Below the pieces are notes generated by a model that had not been told where the DNA came from, did no database searches, and was given only the letters and a program-made list of their open reading frames with translations. Position numbers and translations under genes: made by a program. 12,204 nucleotides of DNA from Parafilimonas sp. (GTDB lineage: Bacteria > Bacteroidota > Bacteroidia > Chitinophagales > Chitinophagaceae), in assembly GCA_023251275.1 (NCBI GenBank), contig JAHEZC010000022.1:1-12204 (forward strand), given 5' to 3'. Of this stretch, positions 1 to 6,900 are shown in pieces. The stretch's first letter is position 1; the number at the start of each line of letters is the position of its first letter.

Positions 1-3
1 ATC

Positions 4-432
4 ATGACCATCAACGAAGAGCAGGATAGTATAATAGAAGAATTTGAAATGATGGGAGATTGGATGGAAAAATATGAACACATCATTCAATCAGGGAAAG
101 GCCTGCCATTGATTGAGGAACAATACCGCTTAGATGAAAACCTGATAAAAGGCTGTCAATCGAGAGTATGGCTTCATACCGATTATAAAAATGGAAAGAT
201 ATTCTTCACTGCAGACAGCGACGCCCTTATCACAAAAGGTTTGGTAAGCATGGTGATAAGAGTCTTGTCCGGTCATTCTCCCAAAGAAATAACGGATGCA
301 GACATATATTTTATTGATGCCATCGGGCTGCGCAACCATCTTTCTCCTACAAGGGCAAATGGTTTGCTGTCTATGCTCAGGCAAATGAAAATGTATGCTT
401 TGGCTTACCAGGCAAAGTCGTTTCAAAACTGA
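4..432 (+). CDS. sufE: SufE, cysteine desulfurase sulfur acceptor
   Basis: SufE accepts persulfide sulfur from the cysteine desulfurase SufS and passes it to the SufBCD scaffold during cytosolic Fe-S cluster assembly. The 142-residue product matches the usual family length. The acceptor cysteine is Cys51 in the context IKGCQSRVW, the same position as in E. coli SufE. It is followed by the family block with FFTADSDALITKGL and a VLSGHSP segment, and a C-terminal helix region containing LSPTRANGL. The ATG three bases into the window gives a normal N-terminus, so the gene appears complete, although its upstream control region is cut off. It sits 5 bp before a DUF59 gene, the arrangement expected at the end of a Bacteroidota suf operon; sufBCDS would lie to the left, outside the window (inference). 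Identification is firm. Confidence 0.95.
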   Translation: MTINEEQDSIIEEFEMMGDWMEKYEHIIQSGKGLPLIEEQYRLDENLIKGCQSRVWLHTDYKNGKIFFTADSDALITKGLVSMVIRVLSGHSPKEITDADIYFIDAIGLRNHLSPTRANGLLSMLRQMKMYALAYQAKSFQN

Positions 433-437
433 TAATA

Positions 438-746
438 ATGACAGAAACGCTGCGCGATAAAGTAGAAGAGGCATTACGCACTGTGCATGATCCCGAAATA
501 CCGGTAAATATTTACGACCTCGGCCTTGTATATGAAATAAAGATTGGTGATGAAGGTAAGATTCAGATCACCATGACACTTACCGCACCCGCTTGTCCCG
601 CCGCTCCTGAAATTATTTTTGATGCCGAAAGTAAGATACGTGCCATAGAAGGAGTGAATGATGTGCATATTCAGCTTACATTCAATCCTCCCTGGACTAA
701 GGAAATGATGAGTGAAGAAGCAAAACTTGAGTTGGGATTTTTATAA
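438..746 (+). CDS. DUF59/MIP18-family Fe-S assembly protein (SUF-associated)
   Basis: This 102-residue single-domain protein of the DUF59 (MIP18/PaaD-like) family is associated with SUF Fe-S cluster assembly or maturation of Fe-S client proteins. Visible family signatures are the DPEIPVNIYDLGLVY block (residues 18-32), the MTLTAPACP segment with conserved Cys53, and a C-terminal NPPWTKEMMSEEA motif (residues 83-95) ending in LGFL. The ATG lies 5 bp after the sufE stop with no Shine-Dalgarno sequence, so translational coupling to sufE is likely. Its exact biochemical step is not settled for the family; a SufT-like role in cluster delivery is the usual proposal. No hairpin terminator is visible in the 45 bp between its stop and the IS target duplication. 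Confidence 0.9.
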   Translation: MTETLRDKVEEALRTVHDPEIPVNIYDLGLVYEIKIGDEGKIQITMTLTAPACPAAPEIIFDAESKIRAIEGVNDVHIQLTFNPPWTKEMMSEEAKLELGFL

Positions 747-788
747 AATCAACCGAATAAAATTTCTGTGAAAATTGACCGCTGATAA

Positions 789-791
789 TTA
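789..791 (-). other. Stranded ancestral stop codon of the YD-repeat-like gene
   Basis: Read on the minus strand, these bases are TAA. If the IS and one target-site copy are removed, this TAA follows directly and in frame after the Gln codon at 2118-2120. It was therefore the original stop codon of the gene now ending at 2112, separated from it by the insertion. This reconstruction follows directly from the sequence. Confidence 0.85.
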
Positions 792-800
792 TTGGTAAGT
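792..800. repeat. Left target-site duplication of the IS (TTGGTAAGT)
   Basis: The 9-bp sequence TTGGTAAGT is identical to 2118-2126 and directly abuts the left terminal inverted repeat. Flanking bases differ on both sides (a/g before, c/a after), so the duplication is exactly 9 bp, within the range reported for IS4-family elements. A perfect duplication argues for an insertion recent enough not to have decayed. Confidence 0.9.
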
Positions 801-815
801 CACAAGCATCCTAAC
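801..815 (+). repeat. Left terminal inverted repeat of the IS
   Basis: The sequence CACAAGCATCCTAAC pairs with the right end, which reads CACTAACATCCTAAC on the other strand; 13 of 15 bases match. It begins exactly at the edge of the 9-bp target duplication. Confidence 0.88.
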
Positions 816-819
816 ATAA

Positions 820-1986
820 TCAAATAAGGTTCAATTGATTAGAGTTTAGTTCTTTGAAATTTTGTTGATAAGGTTGTTCAAACAGTTGATTTAACTGAGT
901 TTTATTGAGCAGGGTAATACTCAAAATCTGTAATATTTCGTAATTGGTGTACTTGATTTTGAGTTCTTCCTTTATGATAGCAACAGTGACGTATGCTATT
1001 ATGGCAGTATAAATTTGGATACGCACCGCATTTTCTGAATATCCCCAAAAGGATTTCACTTTCAGGTGTTGCTTAATCCATTTAAAAAATAATTCTATAC
1101 TCCACCTGTATTTGTAAAGCTTTGCAATATCTAAGGCTGACAGGCTGAAATTATTTGTTACAAACTTAAATTCAATATTGATCTCAGCATCGTAATATTT
1201 AATACATCTTAGCTTCTCAGGATAATCTTTTGCTGCATAATGATTGTTGAGCATAATAGTTTGGTCACATAAAACTCCAGATGTCTTATCCGCTTTTGCA
1301 GAGTAAAGCCTTCGGTAGTTTGTATTCTGTTTAAGCCGTGTTACAAAAAATGCTTTGCTTTGATGGATGACATAAAGCCTGCTGAAATCAACGTAGCCCT
1401 TGTCTAATATGTAAAATCCATCTGGCTCGTAATCTATTTGGTCTAAGAAGTTAACGTCATGCACTGTTCCATCTGTAATGTGTATAAACGAGGGGATATT
1501 GGTTTTGATATCGAACTGTGTATGTATCCTTACTGCAGCTTTGTTTTTTCTGAATTTTGCCCACCAAAAAACACTCAGGCATAAATCTATCGTGGTGGAA
1601 TCAACGGCATAAACATTGCCTTCGGCGTTTACTTCAAATTCATTGTTCGGTTTGCATATTTTACGGGCTTTGGCAATTAAGATATACGCATAGTCTGCAA
1701 AGATCCGCCAGTCACGGTGTTCATTAGCGTAAGCGAGGTTCGATTTTGAAATACCCGTGCCCATTCCTAAATGATACCATTTACTTTGTTGGGTCTCCAG
1801 GCATATCATTAAATCGCTGAGGCTTTCCCTGTTTGACAACTGACCGAACAACAGGCACATCAATTGATGCCAACAGGTAAAATGAAGCACCTTGTAGTTG
1901 CCATCGTATTTTTTGATACACCTGATAAAATCATTAAAGTTTAGAAATGATATGACCTGTGAGAAAACATATTTACCGTTGTTCAT
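820..1986 (-). CDS. IS4-family DDE transposase
   Basis: This 388-residue transposase catalyses cut-and-paste movement of the surrounding element. The N-terminal third (about residues 1-110) resembles the DUF4372 domain found in many Bacteroidota IS4 transposases. The catalytic core shows D129 in YAVDSTTIDL, D195 in FYILDKGYVD and E298 in the IS4 signature Y(2)R(3)E(6)K, here Y291, R294, E298 and K305 within YKYRWSIELFFKWIK. A beta-strand insertion region separates D195 and E298, as usual for the family. No frameshift or internal stop is present. The ATG at 1986 fits the expected N-terminus. The C-terminal coding end overlaps one arm of an internal inverted repeat. I did not assign a named IS; a comparison with ISfinder would settle the subgroup. 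Confidence 0.93.
   Translation of the reverse strand: MNNGKYVFSQVISFLNFNDFIRCIKKYDGNYKVLHFTCWHQLMCLLFGQLSNRESLSDLMICLETQQSKWYHLGMGTGISKSNLAYANEHRDWRIFADYAYILIAKARKICKPNNEFEVNAEGNVYAVDSTTIDLCLSVFWWAKFRKNKAAVRIHTQFDIKTNIPSFIHITDGTVHDVNFLDQIDYEPDGFYILDKGYVDFSRLYVIHQSKAFFVTRLKQNTNYRRLYSAKADKTSGVLCDQTIMLNNHYAAKDYPEKLRCIKYYDAEINIEFKFVTNNFSLSALDIAKLYKYRWSIELFFKWIKQHLKVKSFWGYSENAVRIQIYTAIIAYVTVAIIKEELKIKYTNYEILQILSITLLNKTQLNQLFEQPYQQNFKELNSNQLNLI
847..867 (+). repeat. Inner inverted repeat of the IS, left arm
   Basis: This 21-bp arm (core AGTTCTTTGAAAT) matches the reverse complement of 2071-2091 at 20 of 21 bases. It lies inside the 3' end of the transposase gene, 46 bp from the left IS end, whereas the right arm begins 26 bp from the right end. 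The match is better than that of the true terminal repeats. Confidence 0.75.
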
Positions 1987-2030
1987 CAGGCAATCTATGC
2001 CGAAGCGTCAGGCTCAAAAAATTAAAACAT

Positions 2031-2048
2031 TTGAAATCGTTTGAAATC
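2031..2048. repeat. Tandem TTGAAATC direct repeat upstream of the transposase
   Basis: Two copies of TTGAAATC (2031-2038 and 2041-2048) are separated by two bases and lie 45 to 62 bp upstream of the transposase start. One 10-bp period places both copies on the same helix face, which would suit a dimeric DNA-binding protein. That role is inference; in DNA this AT-rich a short repeat could also be chance. Confidence 0.4.
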
Positions 2049-2070
2049 AAAATCAGCCAAAACCCTTACC

Positions 2071-2091
2071 CAACAATATTTCAAAGAACTA
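2071..2091 (-). repeat. Inner inverted repeat of the IS, right arm; boxA-like leader motif
   Basis: Read in the direction of the transposase, this arm contains AGTTCTTTGAAATATTG, which resembles an rRNA-type boxA antitermination element (E. coli rrn boxA has GCTCTTTAACAAT). It would fall in the 5' leader of the transposase transcript and could base-pair with the 3' coding end (847-867). The repeat is directly visible; boxA activity is speculation based on similarity. Confidence 0.6.
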
Positions 2092-2102
2092 TATACTAAA
2101 AC

Positions 2103-2117
2103 GTTAGGATGTTAGTG
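2103..2117 (-). repeat. Right terminal inverted repeat of the IS
   Basis: On the minus strand this reads CACTAACATCCTAAC and pairs with the left end at 13 of 15 bases. Its first six bases, CAC TAA, are now the final histidine codon and stop codon of the neighbouring YD-repeat-like gene. Confidence 0.88.
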
Positions 2118-2942
2118 TTGGTAAGTATATTCTATTCTTCCAACGATTTGTTTTTGCTTGTTGTAACAAATCTCTTTTTGCCTGAGACCGTTGGTATTGT
2201 ATTGATAGCGCCAGGTAAGATAGTCGCTGGATCCTTGTGGTATCTGTGTAAACTGCACTAACCGGCCTTCAGCATTGTACCCGAATAAAAAATCAGGGAG
2301 CATGCGTTGCGCTTTCAGGTTGAAGCGCACAATATCAGTGAGCTGATGCACATCATTATAATAGTAATAATAGCTTTCTACTTTTCTACCTTTCTTTTCC
2401 CAATGTTCTTCTGCCGGAATTCCCTGTTCATCTTTTACAAAACGAATGTATGTGGTATCCGTTTTATCTTTTATGCGGAGCATATAATCCGGCTGATTAT
2501 TCACATAGTGCCATTCATGTATCTCCACGGAATGACTGACCATGAAAGAATCATCAGTGATAGTGGTAATGGTCTCAAGGTTGCCATTGTTATCATAAAC
2601 ATACAGCACAGTGTCAGCTACATTGTCGCTGCTGTCAACGGTTTTCACAATCCGGTCATTCTCGTAATAACTGATTGAAATTGATTTACCCGTTGAAGGA
2701 AATTCTGAAATCGTAACTATTTTCCCGGCATTATCAGTTATATTCTGGGAGAGCATAAAATTTTCTGTCGGCATGCTATTACTTTCAAAGCTTTGTGCTG
2801 TTACCTTGCTGATATGGTTGTTCTTTAATAGCTGGTATTGTTTGTTAACCTGCTGAATTGCAATAATATCATTATAATAATACTGGCCGTTTAAGTGAAC
2901 GATCCCGCCGATCAGTAACAGGCATACAGAAATATATTTCAT
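2112..2942 (-). CDS. Secreted YD-repeat-like protein, C-terminus capped by the IS
   Basis: This 276-residue protein has no named function that I recognise. Residues 1-20 form a signal peptide (Lys-2, a hydrophobic CLLLIGGIV stretch, then LNGQ), so it is probably exported. The mature part contains spaced Tyr-Asp-like segments such as VYDNNGNLETIT, FGYNAEGRLVQFT and YQYNTNGLRQKE. These resemble the YD/RHS-type beta-strand repeats of Bacteroidota cell-surface proteins, but the protein is short and has no toxin or sorting domain. The ATG at 2942 starts the signal peptide directly. The IS insertion added one residue: the protein originally ended ...YTYQ before TAA (now at 789-791) and today ends ...YTYQH, with His and stop read from the IS terminal repeat. 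Function is therefore probably intact, but the natural 3' untranslated region and any terminator have been displaced. Confidence 0.8.
   Translation of the reverse strand: MKYISVCLLLIGGIVHLNGQYYYNDIIAIQQVNKQYQLLKNNHISKVTAQSFESNSMPTENFMLSQNITDNAGKIVTISEFPSTGKSISISYYENDRIVKTVDSSDNVADTVLYVYDNNGNLETITTITDDSFMVSHSVEIHEWHYVNNQPDYMLRIKDKTDTTYIRFVKDEQGIPAEEHWEKKGRKVESYYYYYNDVHQLTDIVRFNLKAQRMLPDFLFGYNAEGRLVQFTQIPQGSSDYLTWRYQYNTNGLRQKEICYNKQKQIVGRIEYTYQH
2118..2126. repeat. Right target-site duplication of the IS (TTGGTAAGT)
   Basis: This is an identical copy of 792-800 immediately outside the right IS end. It encodes the Thr-Tyr-Gln tail of the YD-repeat-like protein on the minus strand. Confidence 0.9.
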
Positions 2943-3007
2943 GAACAGGTATTTACCTTATAAATACTGGCTGCAATAATAACGACAAAAGGGATATAAA
3001 CTATATA

Positions 3008-3037
3008 TTGCTGCGTTCAGGGAGTTGTGTATTTTTA
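3008..3037 (+). promoter_or_regulatory. Possible Bacteroidota-type promoter for mazG
   Basis: TTG at 3008-3010 is followed after 19 nt by TATTTTTA (3030-3037), which differs from the Bacteroidota -7 consensus TAnnTTTG only at the last base. It would give a leader of roughly 120 nt before mazG. I see no better candidate in the 225-bp divergent gap at 2943-3167, which holds nothing else recognisable. Confidence 0.3.
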
Positions 3038-3167
3038 GTCAAATTTTAAAGTGTGTCGCATTTCCCGCAAAGAGATGAAAAAAATTGCCTGAATCACAAT
3101 TAAGATTGTCGCTATGCATGCAGAAAAATATTGAACCCATTATCGGTGTTTATGAAAATATAGTATT

Positions 3168-3944
3168 ATGAAAAATACTGAAGTTTTATTTCTAAGATTG
3201 ATAGGCATTATGGATGAGTTGAGGGAAAAATGCCCGTGGGATAAAATGCAGACGATTCAAACATTGCGTTCATTGACCATAGAAGAAACTTATGAACTGG
3301 CCGAGGCAATCACTGAAGAAAACTGGAACAATATAAAAGAAGAACTGGGCGATTTATTACTGCATATTGTTTTTTATGCAAAGATTGCTGCAGAAAAATC
3401 ACAATTCAGCCTGCAGGAAGTAATAAATGATATTTGTGAAAAATTGATCATTCGCCATCCGCATATTTACGGCGATACAAAAGCGGACAATGAAGAAGAT
3501 GTAAAACGCAACTGGGAAAAAATAAAGATAAAAGAAGGTAAAGCATCCGTGCTTGATGGAGTACCTCTTTCTTTACCGGCAGTTGTAAAAGCAACCCGCC
3601 TGCAGGAAAAAGCGAAGCAGGCAGGTTTTGAGTGGACAAACAAAGAGGATGTGTGGAAGAAAGTGGAAGAAGAAATGAAAGAACTGCAGGAAGCTGTTTC
3701 AGAAAATAATTCCAGGCATATTGAAGAAGAATTCGGCGATTTGCTTTTCAGCCTTGTAAACTATGCACGTTTTTTGCATATTGATGCGGAATCAGTGTTG
3801 GAAAAAACGAATAAAAAATTTACAGAAAGATTCATGAAAATGGAAAAAGCAGCAGCCGCAAACGGAAGAGATCTTATCACAATGACACTTGACGAAATGG
3901 ATTCTATCTGGAACCATATTAAAACTGAAAATTTAATTCATTGA
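3168..3944 (+). CDS. mazG: MazG nucleoside triphosphate pyrophosphohydrolase
   Basis: MazG hydrolyses (d)NTPs to the monophosphate and pyrophosphate, cleaning the nucleotide pool and, in E. coli, affecting ppGpp-related starvation responses. At 258 residues it is the full two-domain form. The N-terminal domain carries CPWDKMQTIQTLRSL and the metal site EEXXE...EXXD (E39, E40, E43, E59, D62). The C-terminal domain repeats the pattern with E168, E169, E172, E188 and D191, and ends in the expected FxxRF(x)ME and DEMDSIWNHIK helices. Both metal sites look intact. The ATG has no Shine-Dalgarno sequence, as is usual in this phylum. The stop codon overlaps the TTG start of the downstream sensor kinase (TTGA, 3941-3944), implying a shared transcript and translational coupling. 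Identification is firm. Confidence 0.95.
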   Translation: MKNTEVLFLRLIGIMDELREKCPWDKMQTIQTLRSLTIEETYELAEAITEENWNNIKEELGDLLLHIVFYAKIAAEKSQFSLQEVINDICEKLIIRHPHIYGDTKADNEEDVKRNWEKIKIKEGKASVLDGVPLSLPAVVKATRLQEKAKQAGFEWTNKEDVWKKVEEEMKELQEAVSENNSRHIEEEFGDLLFSLVNYARFLHIDAESVLEKTNKKFTERFMKMEKAAAANGRDLITMTLDEMDSIWNHIKTENLIH

Positions 3945-6900
3945 TAGTTGTATTCAGAAACGGTGCTTACAGGCACGGTTACCTGTTTATTGCGGCTGCA
4001 TGGCTGTACACGCTTTCTTTTGTTTTTACCAATTATTTTTCCAACAGTTCTTCTCCCCAAAAAGTTGCAGCGAAATTGGAATCCTATATTGCAAAACAGG
4101 AGAACAGGTTTGAAGAGATTTTAAAAACCAAAGAAACAATTCGTGCAATTATCAGCGATAAGCCTTCTGAAATCAGGAAACAACTCGTAAATGAAAGTCC
4201 CGGAATTTTTACTTACGTGCTCAACGATATTGGCAATCCCGTACAGATATACTGGAATACCAACAGTATGTCCGTAAACAATGATGATCTTCTAAGGCCT
4301 GACGGCAATTATAAAGTAGCGGATCAAAATGGAATTTTTGAACTGCTGAAACGTACTGTGGTCGAAAATAACAGGCGCTATATTATTGCAGGTGTCATTC
4401 CCATTCACCGGGATTATTTTATCGAGACCCAATACCTGAAAAAAGAATTTGCAGGCCATCCTGAAATTGGTGATCATTACATGATCTCAAACAATGCCGG
4501 CGGAACTCCTGTAAAAAACTCAAAGGGCGTTATTCTCTTCAGGCTAAAAGAAAAAACAAATATTTCTACAGACCAGCCCGGCGCTTTTTCAATTATTCTG
4601 CGGATTATATCCGTTCTTATCCTTGTAATTTTTGTCAATGCCATTGCAACCGAACTTGTCGCTGCAAAAGGTTTTCTAAAAGGTTTTCTGTTCTTGCTTG
4701 GAATAGTGATCCCCCTCAGGTTTCTCATTTATCATTCATCTTTCCCATTCGATTTGCACAGCTTCGAATTATTCGATCCTACAATTTACGCATCGAGCAG
4801 CCTGCATCCTTCCCTGGGCGACCTGCTTATCAATGCTGTGCTGATTTTCTGGATAGTAAATTTTATTAAGGTAAATTACGTGCGTTTATTAAGCGACGAG
4901 ATCAGGCTTCCTGCGTGGCTTAGAAATATAATCGCCGTTTTTTGCTTAGCTGCCTTGCCAATCATCACTTTCGGATTCGCCGGTATAGTCAGCAGCCTTG
5001 TTACAGATTCAAAAATCAGTTTTGATGTTACAAATTTTTTCTCGCTGAATGTATATACTTTTATAAGCTTTGTAATTATTTGCTTCCTTGCCTTTTCATT
5101 TTTCCATTTATCTCATTCTCTTGTCAAGCTTTCATTACAATCGAAATTTAATTTATATAGGAGACTTATAATAGCCGCTGCTGCCGGCCTGTTGCTGCTG
5201 AGTATCAGGGTGGCTTCCGTTCCGGTGAGCATTAATATCATTATTCTTTCATGGCTCCTGATCTTTTTTATATTGCTTGAATACCGCCGCCAGGATGTAA
5301 AATTCTCTGTTCTTAATACCTCATTTTTTATTTTCTGGTCAATTTTTCTGATGGCTTCAATAACAACTTTGATCATCTATCAAAACAAAACAAAAGAACT
5401 CGAAATAAGAAGAAGAATTGCCGAGAACCAGGATTTGCTTACTGACCCTTCAGGAGAAATTTTACTCAAAACCAGCATTACTAATTTTTCCAATGATTTC
5501 CTTGTTGACAACTTCTTACGCTTCTATTCAGAGTATTCCAGCAAATTCATAAAAGACAGTCTTATCAATGAAAACTTTTCCGGTTATCTTAATAAATATG
5601 ACACCCGGATCTACACTTTCGACAGCATGTACCGGCCAATGTATAACGAAGATTCTACTTCTTATAATATTATAAAATCAATTGTGGCGAACCAGGGAAA
5701 AAATACTTCAACACCGGATTTATATTATTATGAAAATGCTTCTGACCGTTTTGGTTATATCTACGAAAGAAAAGTGGAAACCAATGATTCGCTGCCTCTG
5801 TCATTAGGCTACATATTTGTGGTAGTGAATCCAAAAGCAAATAAAAGTGAAGCACTTTCCCCTGAACTATTCAGGCAATCAAGGGATGTGCTTTCAGACC
5901 TTAATGCAGGTTATGCCATTGCTATTTACAACAGGCAGCGACTGGTGAAAAACTTTAATGATTATAATTTTTCCGACACTATTTCAAAGGACCAGGTCCC
6001 ACGCTTTGAATACGATATCAATGATAAAAGCGGATATAATGAACTTTGGTACAATGCAGGCAATAATAAAGTAATTGTTATCGTAAGAAAAAATGATTGG
6101 TTTATCGAATCGCTTACTTTATTTGCGTGGCTGTTCTGCTTGTTTGTTGCAACGGCCGCCATGCTTCATTTTGGCAATCTTCTTTTTCAAACAAGGTTCC
6201 GGGTAAAGAATCTGAAACGCATATTTCATTTCGATATACGCACTCAGATCCAGGCAACCATTATTGCCATCAGTATTTTTTCTTTCATTGTAATCGGGAT
6301 CGCTACCATTTCTTTTTTTATAATAAGGTTTGATAAAACCAACAGGGACAAGCTGACGCAAACAGCACAGGTGATGGTCAACGAAATTCAGGAAAGAATT
6401 AAAAGCCAGCTTGTGATTGATGAAATGCTCAACCTGAGTGATATTGGATTAAACAAAGATTTTGATCGCAAAATTGTACAGATTGCCGACATGCACAATT
6501 TTGATATAAATTTTTATGATGTGGAAGGCACACTTGAATTTTCATCCCAGCCGGATATTTACAATAAAAAAATACTCAGCACAAAGATGCATCCTGATGC
6601 ATACTATGCGATGCATTATGATCACAGCATCCGTATGATACAGAAAGAGTACATTGGCAATTTTTCTTACATGAGTATCTATGTGCCGGTGAAAGATGAA
6701 AAAGCGGGGCTTTTTGCATACCTTAATGTACCTTATCTCAATTCAGAAAATGAGCTTCACCAGGAAATTTCCAACTTCCTGGTAACCCTTATTAATCTTA
6801 ATGCATTAATCTTTGTGCTTGCAGGTGCATTGGCGCTTCTGGTCACCAGCAGAATAACTTCATCCTTCAGTCTTATCGGCAGTAAAATGAAAGATATAAG

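Larger units (their letters stand above)
801..2117 (-). mobile_element. Complete IS4-family insertion sequence, 1317 bp
   Basis: A single-gene insertion sequence bounded by imperfect terminal inverted repeats (801-815 and 2103-2117; 13 of 15 bases match, shared core CATCCTAAC) and a perfect 9-bp direct target duplication. It carries one intact DDE transposase on the minus strand, with 19 bp between the left end and the transposase stop codon and 131 bp between the right end and its start. A second, inner inverted repeat lies at 847-867 and 2071-2091. Both ends, the duplication and the open reading frame are undamaged, so the element is probably competent for movement. It inserted between convergent genes, at the last codons of the YD-repeat-like gene, and lies in the same orientation as that gene, so read-through into the transposase is possible. 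Confidence 0.93.

Noticed and set aside
130..474. 114-codon minus-strand frame over sufE
   Set aside because: It is antisense to an unambiguous sufE and the start of the DUF59 gene, with no recognisable domain.
2307..2678. 123-codon plus-strand frame inside the YD-repeat-like gene
   Set aside because: It is the complement of a gene with a clear signal peptide and is low-complexity Ile/Phe/Tyr-rich, as expected of a shadow frame.
2943..3167. Search for an RNA gene or riboswitch in the 225-bp divergent gap
   Set aside because: I found no strong hairpins, conserved aptamer-like motifs or terminator; only a tentative promoter for mazG.
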